NCBI GenBank assembly: GCA_918026815.1
Contig: CAKJVC010000202.1
Span: 372,001 to 436,000 of the forward strand
Reading direction: 5' to 3'
Origin: Chalara sp. BL73
Lineage: Eukaryota; Ascomycota; Leotiomycetes; Helotiales
DNA length: 64,000 nucleotides
This document shows, one piece after another, positions 36,158 through 49,165 of the stretch. Numbering within the stretch: position 1 is the stretch's first letter; the number at the start of each line of letters is the position of its first letter. Position numbers and translations under genes: made by a program. The notes under the pieces were generated by a model. That model was not told the DNA's origin. It did not search any database and worked only from the letters and a program-made list of their open reading frames with translations.

Positions 36158-37705
36158 ATGGCAGTCTCTGTCCAAACTCAACTTTATACGGCGTCCTTAT
36201 GGAATATTGGTGAATCACAGGCTTCTTTGGACTTGATTTCGGACGCACCAGCAGCTCCTATGTCGTATCAGTATCCTTCTTTGGGCTCGTCAGGAATAGA
36301 CCCAATTTCCAATATTGCTCAAAGTTATCACCATCAAACTGGTGATGATTCACCGTCAAATCCCTCAAGTTTTGCAAATGCACCGTCGCCTGGTTTAAGG
36401 GATCAGGATGGATTGGGAACGACCAAGTCCGGAAAGGTCAAGAGGGCGATGTCGACACCAAATGTACGTGGCCAGGCTTCAGCAGACGCCGCTGCCCTCA
36501 ATCTATCGTCCGAGAAAAGGAGAAACAAATTAGGATACCACAGAACCTCCGTCGCATGCGGTAAGCCCCTCTGTTCCAGGATAACCCGCCATGAATCCAT
36601 CAAAATAGAGACATACTAACTAGGGGCTCTAGGCCATTGTCGCCGGAGAAAGATCAGATGTATACCTGCTCCAGCCGATCCACAAAGTCGCTGTTCGAAT
36701 TGCATCAGGCTTAAAAAGGAGTGTAACTTTTACCCTGTTGACCAGCAGCCTCAAGTGGAGCCGAATCGCAGAAGCTCAAAGGCCATGAGTGGTACAGGAG
36801 CCTCAGAAACATCATCACCCGCGACATCATCGGGGCAATTACCCGACATGCAGCCTTCATTACCTTACCCGCATATGAATATGCCATCTATTCAGGATCT
36901 AGGTGGACCTCAAATGAAGAGGCAACGGACTGAAAGCTTTTCTCCTGAATCAAAAGGTTTGCCATTCCTCGGACGATCTTCTGTACGCCACTCTGATAAC
37001 ACACCAGTTGTCACTTCGTCTCGTAATTTTGAATATGGCCACGGCGGCGCCAACTGGATGGCACCTGAAGCTTCTCCTGGAGTAAAATCTCATCCCGAAC
37101 TCCCGCCTCCTGACTTACAGACTCCGTATTGGAGGATGAATCACCAGGAGTCGCCCATAACTCCAGCATTCTCTCCTTTCACTCCAAGTCATCAAATACC
37201 CCCCTTACAAACCTGGTCAAACAATCATCCAGAGCCTAGTCCAAGAGAAGATTTATCGTGGTCGGTTCCTCAGCGATCGATATCATACAGCAACCTGGAA
37301 GGCATTCAAAACCATCATCAGAACCCCCCTTATGCTTCGCACCCACAAAGTCACCCTATCTCGGATCATTATACAACGAAACCTCGACTGCAACACACCG
37401 GAATGTATCCTCCACCGATTTCTACCTCTGCCGGAAATCATCCACCCACTGAATACTCACCTGCCGCGACAAGCGAGTCTGCCCAGCAGTCGCAATCGGC
37501 AGGTGTCCTACCGCCCGTAAACTACTCACAGTGGCAGCAGCCTTACTCATATCAGAAGCCTGTCGGATCAAGCAGTGAACACTATGGCTCCTGGAATCAA
37601 ACCCACGGACCCCCTTCTGTTCCCGAAGGACATGCACAGCCAGTACACTACGGTTATGCGGCCAGCGGAAGTTATTACCCACCACCGCCCGATCAAGGAA
37701 GATAA
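36158..37705 (+). CDS. Zn2Cys6 binuclear cluster transcription factor
   Basis: Two exons, join(36158..36560, 36633..37705), 491 codons. The 72-nt intron (GTAAGC donor, ACTAAC branch, CTCTAG acceptor) lies inside the zinc cluster. Splicing gives VACGHCRRRKIRC and CSNCIRLKKEC, with six Cys at 134, 137, 144, 155, 158 and 165 (C-X2-C-X6-C-X10-C-X2-C-X6-C). It is preceded by a basic, conserved-looking lead-in (EKRRNKLGYHRTS). The rest is Ser/Pro/Gln/His-rich and disordered, with no visible fungal-specific TF regulatory domain, and it ends in Tyr/Pro-rich repeats (SYYPPPPDQ). It should be a nuclear, sequence-specific DNA-binding regulator; targets are unknown. The start is uncertain: ATG 36158 gives the longest form, while MSYQYPSLG at 36260 looks like a plausible native start. 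Confidence 0.9.
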
Positions 37706-38258
37706 GTTGGGGAGATATGGCAGGAAATAAATTCGCGTTGAACAAGAACGGGCAGATTGTGGCCAACTCCAATTAGATCGTTTCTATGCAATGAAGAAGA
37801 GAGGAAAGGAGGCCCATCTACCACACGTAGTGCAAAATGTACACTTGTAAGAATAGGCATACAATTTGTGATGATTTGTGGAAAAGAATTAGATGCTCAA
37901 AACGACATGAATTGCGATTCGCCTTCAACACAAAGAGCAAAGAGCCGAGCAGTGTTGATGAAGCGCCAGTGTAAGAAGGGGCCATCAATAAAGTAGGAAC
38001 GGCCGGTCTGTATATAAAGTTACTGCGGGTTGATTCTATGTATAAACAAAAGAGTGTGCATAGAAGTCTTCTATAAAGCAATAGTGAAGTCTGTGAGACA
38101 CATAAATTATCGTAATTGTTCAAATGCCGATCGACCTTTCTTGGCATCTCTAATGTTAAATAAAACCAGCCTCGCGTATCTTGAACCCCACGTTTCTGGC
38201 CACCTGCCACCCACTTCAACAACCACTGACCAACCGCATCAAGAAGACATAAGCAAAC
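37706..38258. other. intergenic
   Basis: About 550 nt between two plus-strand genes. It holds the Zn2Cys6 gene 3' UTR and the DUF202 gene promoter. No coding signal is seen. Confidence 0.5.
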
Positions 38259-38808
38259 ATGGCCCCCAGGAAAGGCTTCATAGCGATGTTCGAAGTGAGC
38301 TCCATCTGCCTCTTCAAACACCATTATGAAGATGCTAAAAGCCTTACAGCCCCACCCGGAAGATAGACTTCACCTCAGACTGCACCGCGCGCGGTCTGTT
38401 GTTCTAACTGCTCAGGAGCAAGTTACTTTCCTTCCCGCCTCGTGGTGGTTGGCCTTACTGACACTATGCGATAGGCTCGTTGAAATTCGTGCGTCGCAAA
38501 GAACATTTGAAGGCGCATATATTCGAACTGCGCTCGGACAGTTTTCCTTTGCGTTGGTGGTCCTTAAGATCTTTACGTCTGAGTTTTATAGCATCGGAGC
38601 GCTATTTGCGACATATGGCGCAGGCATATTGTTGGTAGCTATGTACCGGAGATACGAAGGGAACCGACAATTTTTTAGTGAAACGGGCGACGATGGATTG
38701 GGCAGGAAGAAGTTCAGGACGAGTGGGAACGCTGTGGTGGTCCTAACTGCGCTGTCCATCGGTGCTTATGCTAGCTTACTTGCGTTGACAATTAAGCTAG
38801 ACGATTGA
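38259..38808 (+). CDS. DUF202 (YidH-type) membrane protein
   Basis: Two exons, join(38259..38294, 38350..38808), 164 codons. The first exon is only 12 codons (MAPRKGFIAMFE); the 55-nt intron (GTGAGC...TTACAG) then joins in frame to PHPEDRLHL. DUF202 proteins are small membrane proteins with about three helices; in yeast the domain occurs in vacuolar polyphosphate/VTC-linked proteins. Seen: the motif RASQRTFEGAYIRTALGQFS (family form R.FL.W.RT.LA), then hydrophobic segments LVVLKIF, IGALFATYGAGILLVAMYRR and AVVVLTALSIGAYASLLALT. The first DUF202 segment fits the family less strictly than usual, with GAYIRT in place of AWLRT. The spliced start is inferred; an ATG at 38326 inside the intron opens the same frame and is the alternative. 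Confidence 0.75.
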
Positions 38809-41344
38809 TGTGGCACATTTCTTCATGGTTTCAAAAAACTCCGCTGGACTACATCGGAGAAGTGGAAGCCATGGTCAGTAGTCAAAACGGCCTAAGAGAA
38901 TGACTAGTCGTTGCTCCTGCTTGAGCGCACGAGGAAAACCCCGCGGTGACAGCATGGGAAAATGCCGGAGGCGCAGCAAAACTACCGTTCAAGAAGACGC
39001 AAAGTTGAGGCTTCCATGTGGGCTTCATATAACCAGCCAGTTGTGCATTGTTTCCGGTACGGGCCGCAGATAAGTCAATCCAACAGTAAGGCACTTTTGG
39101 GTTGGAACAAACTTTGGCTCACAGTCTACGAACCGCATTGATATTGTGAAGGAATATGGACCAAGAAATTCACTATTGACTATTCGGCTGAAAGTTCGAT
39201 GATCGGAGTTTCGGATCAGAAGGGAAATTTTACTACTACGCGTCTTCTGGTGCATTTCACAGCATTATACCAGACCATGCAATTTTGGATTTGAAGTCTG
39301 GTCACCTTACCTTTACTTAGAGGCATTCTGTGGCATTTAGCAACCACCTGCTGAGAGTACAGTACATTTGATGCATTTGAGAGGTGATGGACTTGGCAAT
39401 TTCTCCAGACAGGGAAAGTGCATTCAGAAGTTCATGATATTATCGAAATGGATCGTCTCAATAAAGCTATAGATCAACAAGAATATAATCATTCCTCTAG
39501 AAATTCGCATTTGGGATGAGGATTCACGACTATATCAGCCTTTCTTTTCCCAGCAAGCACAACAGTTTTGTTTTTCATATTCGACTTCGATTGCTCTTTT
39601 AAATGCTCGCAGAGAAAATATAAGAAAGTCACCGCAGGATTATCTGCTGACTAGTCTATTCCCAGTACCATATTTCCCTATTTACCTATCTAGACAGACT
39701 CATGAGATTATCTGTCTCAAAAATACCCACTATTAGAGTTTCTGATTTTCGTTTGAGCCTCAACCTACGATTTGGCTATGGTGCTGTCGCTTTTTTTAGC
39801 TTTTAAAAGATATACAAGAATGGGTCCGCATACGGAGAAAGTCTGCCTGGTAGTATCTTGATATATGTTGACGCATTCAAAACGTGCAAAATCAGAATAA
39901 ACTCGTACTTCCTCAAGCACACTTATGTTGGGATTTTACTTGTTGACTTAGCGGAAGCACAAGGGAGCCTTTCCAATACCCTGCAAGAAGAAAAAAAGAT
40001 TAACATAGATTAACAGAAGTGTTGACTGCCTCCCAGGAAAGCCCTAGCCTTCTGTACTGATGCTGATGACCTCATCTTAAAAAGGAATCTATCTCAGCCT
40101 CGCCTTAACCTAAATCAACATGCCCTGTTCCTGGAAGCCCTACATAATTGGGTAAAGCGTTCATTTAGGGAACATCAATTGGCAAAAGCAGATTTGGATT
40201 GGGAAAAAGGCCGCATACAAAGTCTTGATGAGGTCAGGCTATGGCCCAAGCTGCGGTTGTTCAGGGTGTTACAAGCATTTACCCTAGGAAGCTAATGTAG
40301 GTAGTATTCATGCACAGCCCGCCATTGTCAGTTTTTCGGGGATCGCAGGAAATGCTTGGCCCTTCAGCCTTCAAAGGCTCAACCCCGCCCTGTACCACTA
40401 TACTTAAGCTTGATAGAGACAGCACCTACCCACCAGCAAAACCTTGGGGTATTTTATCTATTGGGGGGTTGCTATTTATAAGCTTCGGTCGTTGGGGCAC
40501 GAGGGAGATCTCGGACGTGTGAATCATCTCCCGAGATCGAGATCAATGGCCAAATGTATTGGACAAGCTAGCCACTTACAGCAGTCTTTATATCAAGAAA
40601 TAGAAAATAAAAATTATCAATCATCATCGATCATGGGATTCCACGATTCTTGTGACCAAAATGTTCTGAAGCGGCCATGAAATATGTGCACAGCCACTGA
40701 TTCCAAGGTGGCCGTGGGCTGAATGCATGCTAAAGTTGTCCGCCTTGGGAACAGGGTAGAGCCTCAAACAATCCTGGCTCGAGTAATATTTGGGCACCGG
40801 TCAGCCCATCCAAAAAGCCCACCTTCTAGATAATCGCGGCCGGGCCTATCATTTGCACCCATTTCTTCTCACTGTTGTGCGTTGGACGGTGGTAAGGGCA
40901 TGAAAAACATCAGCGGAAAGCCCTGGCTAAACCACCCCCCCGTTGACTTAACCACATCCCTAAGCCTTTAGCGATAGTGCTAGAGCTCTACTCCCCCGAC
41001 CTCAACCTCACCACCCCTCCCTAACATCCTTTTCCTCACAACTGATCCCCATCATCCTCATGGTAGTAGCTCTTTATACAATTGTTGATCCCTTGAAACA
41101 TTCCTCGTGTGCTTTCAACTTCTATTTTGATCCCAAATATTCTCCTGGTCAAAACGGACCTCGTCCTGCTTATTCGGAGCTGTGGCATTGCATATCCAGA
41201 CGACCTCTATCCGCAAGGCTGGCACCATGACCAGCACCTTGTTTCCCTTTTAATTCTTACCGACCGAGACTTCGCCTGGTTGATTCAGTGCACGTTTATA
41301 AGACCTGTTGCTCTTTACATAGCCTCAACCGGTTGGCTTCCGTT
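38809..41344. other. intergenic with a coding-like fragment
   Basis: About 2.5 kb. Apart from the ATG-less open frame at 40026-40295 (listed separately), no gene is supported. The last 400 nt before the C2H2 gene are C- and CT-rich (for example 40935-40945 and 41000-41035), consistent with a fungal promoter. Confidence 0.45.
40026..40295 (+). pseudogene. coding-like open frame without ATG
   Basis: An 89-codon stop-free frame, bounded by TGA at 40023-40025 and TAA at 40293-40295, with no ATG anywhere in it. It reads like real protein: FCTDADDLILKRNLSQPRLN, LFLEALHNWVKRSFREHQLA, EKGRIQSLDEVRLWPKLRLF. Helix-forming charged and Leu residues with Trp suggest a relic exon, possibly of a transposon or repeat-family gene. 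I cannot name the family, and no flanking exon was found. Confidence 0.4.
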
Positions 41345-44300
41345 ATGTCTTCAACGTACAACTCCACCTCTGACGATCTGGGGCTGAACAACAATCACGA
41401 TACCTCTCTCCTCTCTCCCTTCAACTATACACAGAACCTTAGCTCCTCCGCAAGTACGTATACCTTCTATCCATTCTGTGTACATATGTGCGTCATCCCT
41501 GTAAGACAATACACTTGCTTTAATTGATCACAAGTGCCATCAAGATGTTATTGTCGCAGATGAAGCGCCATGATTTTAGTTGTATGATACCATACTAACC
41601 TCGAGGCTCTGTTCAGGTCCTTCATACAATCCTAATAGCAACACGCCTGGCGAATCGTTGTCCGAGTACAGCAACTACCAGACCAGTGAGTTGGGTCAAG
41701 TGGACGACGAATTTTTTGGTGTCGATTTCAGCGCTGGCGTGCAACGAATCGACTCCCTTCCTTCCAACTATCTGGATAGCTCATACCAGCCTGTCAATCA
41801 CTCATTACCAGACCATCCACCGCAAACGCAAGAGCGTCAAGTAGAAAGCCTCAACCCCCTCGCATATCCTCTCAGCCCTAAGCTCACCAGCATACCGAAT
41901 ACACCCTCTCCCAGGCTAGAAGCTCATGAACCTAAGACCCAAACAACGATATCTCAGCAAGAACTCAACACCGAACTACATAACTCTCGCTTCCAGCCCT
42001 TTGCCCCTCACCCGCAGTCGCACCCGAGCACAATAGAATTGACGCCGGAACACAGTGGGAGTAGTCATACAAGTGCTGAAGGTGTTGCGCCGAGCAATAT
42101 GGCCAACTTCGAGCAAAGTCCTATTGTCACTGTTTCACAATGGAGTAATCAGTTCAGTCAATACGCACGGCCAACTGAGACTGCGCAATTTGACAGTCAA
42201 CATGGCGCTACAAGCACCAACCGAGACATGGGCTCCCCGCATCCGACGCAAGCAACTGGCATACGAGATGATGAAGGGATTTGGATATCTGACCAATCCA
42301 CTGGTCAAGCCGGACTCGGGCCTGAGCAACGTAAAGTAATTGCCGATGTAGAGGTACCCAACTTGAAAGAGCAAGCAGAGCGACGACGAATCGAAATTAA
42401 GAACATTGAGGTTGAAGAATGGCGATCACAGGCGGGCGAAAGCAGCGGGGAAGAGAATACTGAGCAGACTTATTTCCATTTTACCAATACAAACTGGCAA
42501 CAATCAGAGTCTGGCCGTCGCAGAAGCCCTCCAGAGGATGACAATAACATTGCACCCGTGGATGATGCTATTAGTTTACATGAGAATAGACTGGTTGAAG
42601 GCCAGATATATTACCATCCTAACGGACGGGATGTATCAGAAGCTGACTTCGAGTTAATGAGGCAGCCTCGTCACTGGAGCGATGCTCCCATGTTACCACA
42701 AATAACAATGACGAAGTTCCAACCTTTAACTGCTAACGAAGCTATTAAGCGATGGAACGACAATTCGGATACAATTTCTCTCACCTCGAGAGTTGCAACC
42801 TGGGGCACTCGTCGTCGCAGCGAAACCAATCTAACGGATATGGAAGGTGTCACAGACGGTAGCTTTTTGAAAAAGCTATCAATCAGTAGATCTAGAGACG
42901 GGAGCCGACCACGTCAAAACAGCATTTTTGACCAAGTCGATCGTTTCGCCAACATTGTTCGAAATAGGAGCGACAGCAGGCTCAAACGAGGTCGTGGCTC
43001 TCAAGACATCACGGAAGATGCAGGGGGAACCAACGCACGACATAATAGTCAAGATACACTGGCCCCTCCCCGGCCGCCCAACTACAATCGTAGATCTATG
43101 CCTAATGTGACCTCCGCCGTTGCGGCGATGACAGGTCCGATTGCTGCTGTTGGTACCACTCATACACGAAGCGGATCTATCTCTGCAGTGGCGCCATCGA
43201 CCAAGAGCCCAACAATACCAAGTAAAAACCTCGGCTTTGCTAGATCTGTTATACAACGGGCTAGGAGTAGAAGTGAGCTGTCCGCACAAGAAAAAGCGCC
43301 ACAGCCAGGGATCGTCAACTTGTGGAAGTCTCAAGGCGGCCCACCTGTTGCTAGCCTTGCTTCACCACCCCTTGACATAGAAGTGAAGCAACAGCCAGCC
43401 GACCTCCAAGACCAAGAAGAGGATGACGATGACGATGACGAGCCAGAGCAAGTGGATGAGGCCGATTTGGGACTGGAATCCGAACAAGAAACAGAACCTA
43501 TCATACCAAATTATGAAGGATTCAAGGATCATGTCCGGCGTCTCAATCCTGATATGGATCCACGGTATAAATGGCTTGTCAGCAGAATCGCTCATCAGCA
43601 GGAGATTCGTTACAAGAATTTGCTCGATCTCAGAGTCAAGCACTCACAGGCCACGATGACTCGTACTTGTGGAGCCGGGCGCTTTTGCATTGCTTCTGGA
43701 GGAGGCGCCACATTGATTGATGCCCATGGCAAGCCTCGAGAACAAGAAGCTGGATCCTCTAGCTTGCATCTCGTTACAGACTTTTCTGACCACGACTCTA
43801 ATCCGGGAGAAGGCGCTCTTAACGAAGAGACTTTTCCTCCTGGTGTACCTATGCCACCAAGCCGACATCTTCCCGCCGAGTTTGAATGCCAACTATGTTT
43901 CAAGTCTAAGAAATTCCAAAAGCCATCTGATTGGACAAAGCACGTGCACGAAGATGTCCAGCCATTTACTTGTACCTACGATAAATGCAAAGAGCCAAAA
44001 TCCTTCAAAAGAAAAGCAGACTGGGTCCGCCACGAAAATGAGAGACATCGCCATTTAGAATGGTGGATTTGCCAAGTGGAAGATTGCAGGCACCCATGCT
44101 ACCGAAAGGACAATTTTCTTCAACATCTAGTTCGAGAGCACAAATTGCCTGAACCTAAGCAGAAGACCAAGGCAGCCATCAAGAAGGCTCGTTTAACAGA
44201 ACCAGCTTGGGTCATGCTTGAACGATGTCATCACGAAACCCAAAACAAGCCGCAAGACGAGCCCTGCAAGTTTTGCGGAAAGACCTTCAATACTTGGAAA

Positions 44301-45065
44301 AAATTGACAGTACATCTGGCGAAGCATATGGAGCATATTAGCTTACCAGTGCTAAAATTAGTTGAGGCAAAGCATGTTGATGCAAACACGATCATTAGCC
44401 CGGTAGAGCAAATTCTCACCCCAGTAACCCCCATAGGTCGGCAAAAAATGGAATCTACTAGTCCTTTCAATATGGGTAGCATTTCGCCCCATATTCCACT
44501 GAACCAGCAATTCACATCTGGTATGGAACAACCCTCTTACTATCCTACGACTAGCTCTTCTACACCCTACGAAATGCAACCTCCCATTCTCCCATATGGT
44601 CAGCATCAGATGTACTCGGATCCATATGATGTTCAGCAAATGACACAGCCTAGGGCGTTTAGTTCAATGAATGCCGGGCCGACCAATCTCAATAGTATGC
44701 ATCAAACTCAGGACTTCAGTCATATGAGTCCTACGTATCCTCAACCAAAGATTGAACAGCAGACCCGAGGATTCAATCCGATGGACCCTGGTTTCCCGCA
44801 CGGCTTGCCGGATCATTCATACACCCAACCTTCTTCAGCGTTTCCAGTGCAACACAATTACGTATCTAACGCTCCTACTGCGCCTACATACCAAGCACCC
44901 AACATGTTAGCCGACCCAGGTTATGGGTTTGATCACATGGCAGTGAATGACAACCAAGGATACCAACAGCATATACCCATGAGCCGTGCCCCAGGGAGCG
45001 CATCGTCATATGGGCATTCACCCCAGAATGTTCCGTCAAATGTGCCATATTACGGTCATCAGTGA
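41345..45065 (+). CDS. C2H2 zinc-finger protein, probable transcription factor
   Basis: Two exons, join(41345..41453, 41617..45065), 1185 codons. The 163-nt intron (GTACGT donor, CATACTAACC branch, TTCAG acceptor) joins SSAS to PSYNPNSNTPGE. The N-terminal two thirds are disordered, Ser/Thr/Gln-rich with RRxS sites, and include an acidic run (EEDDDDDDEPEQVDE) encoded by a GAT/GAC microsatellite near 43420-43442. Between about residues 793 and 945 lie C2H2-type fingers: ECQLCFKSKKFQKPSDWTKH, FTCTYDKCKEPKSF, WWICQVEDCRHPCYRKDNFL and CKFCGKTFNTWKKLTVHLAK. The tail is rich in Pro, Gln, Tyr and Met. It should act in the nucleus, probably binding DNA. The arrangement resembles a conserved Pezizomycotina C2H2 family without a common name; no symbol is offered. 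Confidence 0.9.
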
Positions 45066-46337
45066 TATTCTGTGTATCTTTCCAGCGTGTATAATGCATG
45101 TTTCTCGTGTTAGGCGTCTGGTGAGGTGGTGCACTTTTCTCTTTACTATATAGACGTTTCTTCATACTTGAGCTTTTTATGACTTACAGATACCACGACA
45201 TATACCTCATTTTTTGTTTAAAATAGCGTTTGGAGTTAGGAAGTGTAACGAAACACAATGAATATTTTATATGCCAAATCACCTCTTTTCCTCAAAATTT
45301 TAATTGTGTGTCACACCTATTGAAACTATCCTCCTGGTGGTTTCTACCAAACTGGGAATCGTAGGTCCACTTTTTTAGCCGTACTAGCTTCTGCTCTTGT
45401 TTTGATAGCGGGAGCTATTGTGTTAACCACGAGCTATCAACTCAGCCATCTCTCTAGATTCCCGACAGAGACTATGGCGTAAAATTTTATCCCATTAGGC
45501 TCCATTTCGCCCTTCGTGCCTAAAGCGATTTCGGATAGTGTTCAAACGATCTATAGCTCGGCCACCGTTGGAATCTCCTTTGCTTGGAGTATGTTTTTGA
45601 GCTATTCATGTTAAATCCAAAATGGAATACGTATTTCCCCATACAACTGTTGCAGCCAGCCATGCCGAACAAAAACGTGGATGACGCAGGAAGCATATGA
45701 TATTAGTTGATCAAAGCCATTGTGCGCCTAGAAATTGATCCGAGGAGGAGTGCCAACAACGACGTCCTAATAGAAGAGATGTCCATTCAGTAAGTGACCC
45801 CTTCCCGTGAATTATCGTACTTATTCTTTTGAACTAATTTGTTTCGGCGACCAGCTCAAAAATAATTCCGTCCAATGTGACGCCAATTCGATTAATCCTT
45901 TTGTGCTTGTGCCCATGTGTGCACTAGTTTGCTTGCCCTTTGAATCATATTATAGTTCTTGTACTACGCATCGTCATGGTGTGCACAAAGCTGCCAGCTA
46001 GGCTTGAATACAGCGGCGAAATACTTGGACCTCGGATCTAGTGTCCGCTGGCATAGTCTCTCTAAATCATGTCCCGGCTGATCAAATATGTAGGGTAACT
46101 TTGATCTAGTCAGAGCTAACAAAGATGACCTGGAACTTTTAAAAACGCAATCTGCTACACACTTTCTTAAATACATTTCCCCCCAAAAAAAACCCTCTAC
46201 CGATAACAAAATCCGACACACACGTCCTATTAGATTTAATTTCGTAGTCCTTCTCGGAAAGCAGAAATTTCATTCGTAGGCGTCGTACAAACGAGGTTTA
46301 TATAGCGATCCAGACGACGAACACCCCAAATACAAAT
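45066..46337. other. intergenic, no gene seen
   Basis: About 1.3 kb between the C2H2 gene and the MFS transporter: C2H2 3' UTR, then transporter promoter. An A-run is visible near 46183-46190. Short open frames have no motif support. Confidence 0.5.
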
Positions 46338-48394
46338 ATGAAGGAGATACCCACCCTCCCTCAGCCAGGCACATCTAAGGAATCACTGGATGGTGGTCAG
46401 GCAGACGTAAAAGATAGTTGTAAGTATTCGAGGAATCACATTTTGCTCAGTGGCTATAGTGCTGCTTCAGTTGGGTGGTAATCCGGCATCGCCTAACAGA
46501 GCATGACCTAATCCAAAGAAGCTTATGCTCAGTAGCTAACACAATTTGTAGTCCAAACTTCCCTTGTATCTAGACCACCAGAGCTCAAGCTGAGCACATG
46601 CAGTCTCACCGGCCAATATGAACGGTCTACTGCTAAGGGCATGGGCAGAATTAAGCCGAGCAGTTCAAGAAGATCCAATTCTTCGCTATGGAAAGCATGT
46701 ACACAACCTGGCTGGCGTGCATGGCTGGGCTGGGGTTCCTGTACGGTAGCAGGCATTTCCCTCGGCTATAACTGCTTTAATATCAACGGGCTTCTTGTAA
46801 TGGATCAATTCAAAGACGTGGATTTCAAGTACGGCTCCGCGGAAAAGGCCATAATCGTCTCTATTTTCGCTTTAGGGGTATTTGGTAAGCTATCCAACCA
46901 TGTCATTCAATTGTTGGCTATATACATCTAGCCTCTAGTGCTATTATTTGTGGATTACCAGTGTGAAGTTGCATTTAGCTAATTTGATTATAGTTGGCGC
47001 TCCATGGTCGGGGTCGTATGCAGACAAATATGGTCGAAGGAAAGCAATCATGTCAGCTTGTTACGTTCAGCTCTTTGGTCTCGTCCTTCAAATTATTGCA
47101 GGCGCTCCGATCAAGGTGAAATGGTCCATCGCTATTCTCTGTTTCGGCCGCTTTCTAAGTGGCTTGAGCATCGGAATAACCAACAGTGCGGCCGTTACTT
47201 ACCTGACCGAGACCTCACCACCCAGACTTCGACCTAGCCTCCAAGGTACCAACCAAATCGGCCTTACCATTGGTATATTCTTATCTACCTGTGTTAACTA
47301 TGGCACACGATCAATAAAAAGCTCTGCTGCCTACCGCATACCTATATCAATCCAATTTTTATGGGCTGGAATGCTTCTGCTTGGCATGGTCTTTTCTCCA
47401 GAGACACCACGCTGGCTCATGAGTAAAGACATGAAGGACGACGCTAGAGCTAGCCAGAGTCAACTTCTGGGTAAGCCCTTGTATTCTTCGGAGGTTAATG
47501 AAGATATTGTGGCACTACGCAATGAGTGTGCGGAACCCGATACCCATACTAGTTCTAGCTGGAAGGATTGCTTCCGTGGAGGTGGGTATGGAAGTGACGG
47601 TCGCCGAATACTCAATGCATGCATGATCCAGATTTGCCAACAATTAACGGGGATTAACTTTATCTTCTACTTCGGGACAGTTTTCTTCAAAGCCACTGCG
47701 ATGCCAGTGCCTTACATTATGGTAATCGGAATCACCGCTGCCAATGTTTTAGGCACAGGTGGTTCATTCTTCACTAGTGCATATATTGGAAAGCGCATTC
47801 TTCTGCTTGCTGGAGCTGCGGGCATGGCTTTAAGTCAATTTGTCGTTGTAAGTGGTAAAACCCTAGCACTTTAGTTCGTATGCTTACGCCAATCACCTCT
47901 AGGCTGTATTAAATTTTACAGAACCCAGAAAAACAAAATATGTTACATATGGCTTCATGATCTCATTTTGCATATGCTATGCTACATCATGGTCTCCTGG
48001 AGCGTGGGCGGTTACTGGCGATATTCTCCCAAGAAAGCATCGTGCGACAGGTATCGCATATGCTACCAGCTCAAATTGGTTGGCCAACTTCCTTATTACC
48101 ATTTTAACTCCGTTCATCGTCGACAAACAATATCTTGGTCTCAATGGACATATTTTCTGGATCTGGGCTGGACTAAACCTATTTTGTTTCGCTTACACAT
48201 GGTATGAGGTGTACGAGACTAAAGGTTTATCGCTTGACGAGGTAGATCAGATGGTGCGGGCACCTAATGTTACCCCACGGAACAGTGCTGCATGGATTCA
48301 GCGTACTCTGGCAACATCTAAGGTCGATGAGGAAAAATCGATTGAAACTCCTTCCACAGATATCTCTCCACGAAACTCCCAGTCAAGAAGATGA
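46338..48394 (+). CDS. MFS sugar-type transporter
   Basis: Four exons, join(46338..46419, 46552..46884, 46994..47847, 47903..48394), 586 codons; all introns (132, 109, 55 nt) are GT-AG and phases close. Plasma-membrane, 12-helix, proton-coupled transporter of the sugar porter family. Seen: helix 1 (GSCTVAGISLGYNCFNINGL); the loop 2-3 signature completed by splicing (WSGSYADKYGRRKA); RFLSGLSIGITNSAAVTYL; PETPRWLMSKD after helix 6; QICQQLTGINFIFYFGTVFF in helix 7; the late loop motif LPRKHRATG; and the C-terminal YETKGLSLDEVDQM. The substrate cannot be read from the sequence, since the hexose, disaccharide and quinate branches look alike here. The C-terminal tail is short; the adjacent frame stays open past this stop to 48563. 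Neighbouring hydrolase genes on the same strand may or may not be co-regulated. Confidence 0.93.
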
Positions 48395-49165
48395 GAAATG
48401 GGATCAAGCTAGCCAAGATCTAAAACAATTGGCCATAGCAGTCGAGAAGTTTGGAGGACTTACCGGATTTAATTGGCGGGATTCGGAAAAGAAACGGATG
48501 GCTGAAAATGCATTAAGTTGGGACGTCCGAACTGAGATACATCTTTGTGTTCCAAATGTGTAAAGTCAGCACATATTCTTAGCATACTCGCTTATCGAGA
48601 CTGCAAATGCTTATAGGGGTTTGGTTACTAGAAGAGGATTATAACAATAAATCAGAAATCTCCATTATCTCCATTTTGTGTGCTATTCTTTCGTTTCGAA
48701 GGATAAGTTTCACAATGATGTAGCGGTAGATAAACGATTCACAAAACTACTTCTTTTTTCTTTTATCAATGCCTTCAGCTCTAGTTTAAAATGGTTCGTT
48801 TAAATTTTACCAACTTAGTCGCCGCCAAAGTACGCGGCCAAAAGGAATTGGTCCCATATCCAGCCAACTTGCCATCCTAAGGCCAACATAAGACATGAAA
48901 TTCGCATTGGAGACGACGTATCATATTGCAATCCATCTTCAAAGTAAAAACATATTATTAACTCCTCGCCGATGTAGTTGGCGAATATGTCAATCCTCGC
49001 CGAAAAACTCACAAATGCATCATCACTCACGACCCACTAAATAATCCTCCAAGCCGAGGTTTGTGCTCCGATATCAACGCGATCTTAATATAGGGCTTTC
49101 AAAATAAGTCAGAGAGGAGCAAAATCTTGTCGGCTTGAAAAATTTGGGCTGAATGCTGTGCAATC
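48395..49165. other. intergenic, with a continued open frame
   Basis: About 770 nt. Its first 169 nt stay open in the frame adjacent to the transporter and look coding (QASQDLKQLAIAVEKFGG). The rest is AT-rich and holds the promoter of the following hydrolase. Confidence 0.45.
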
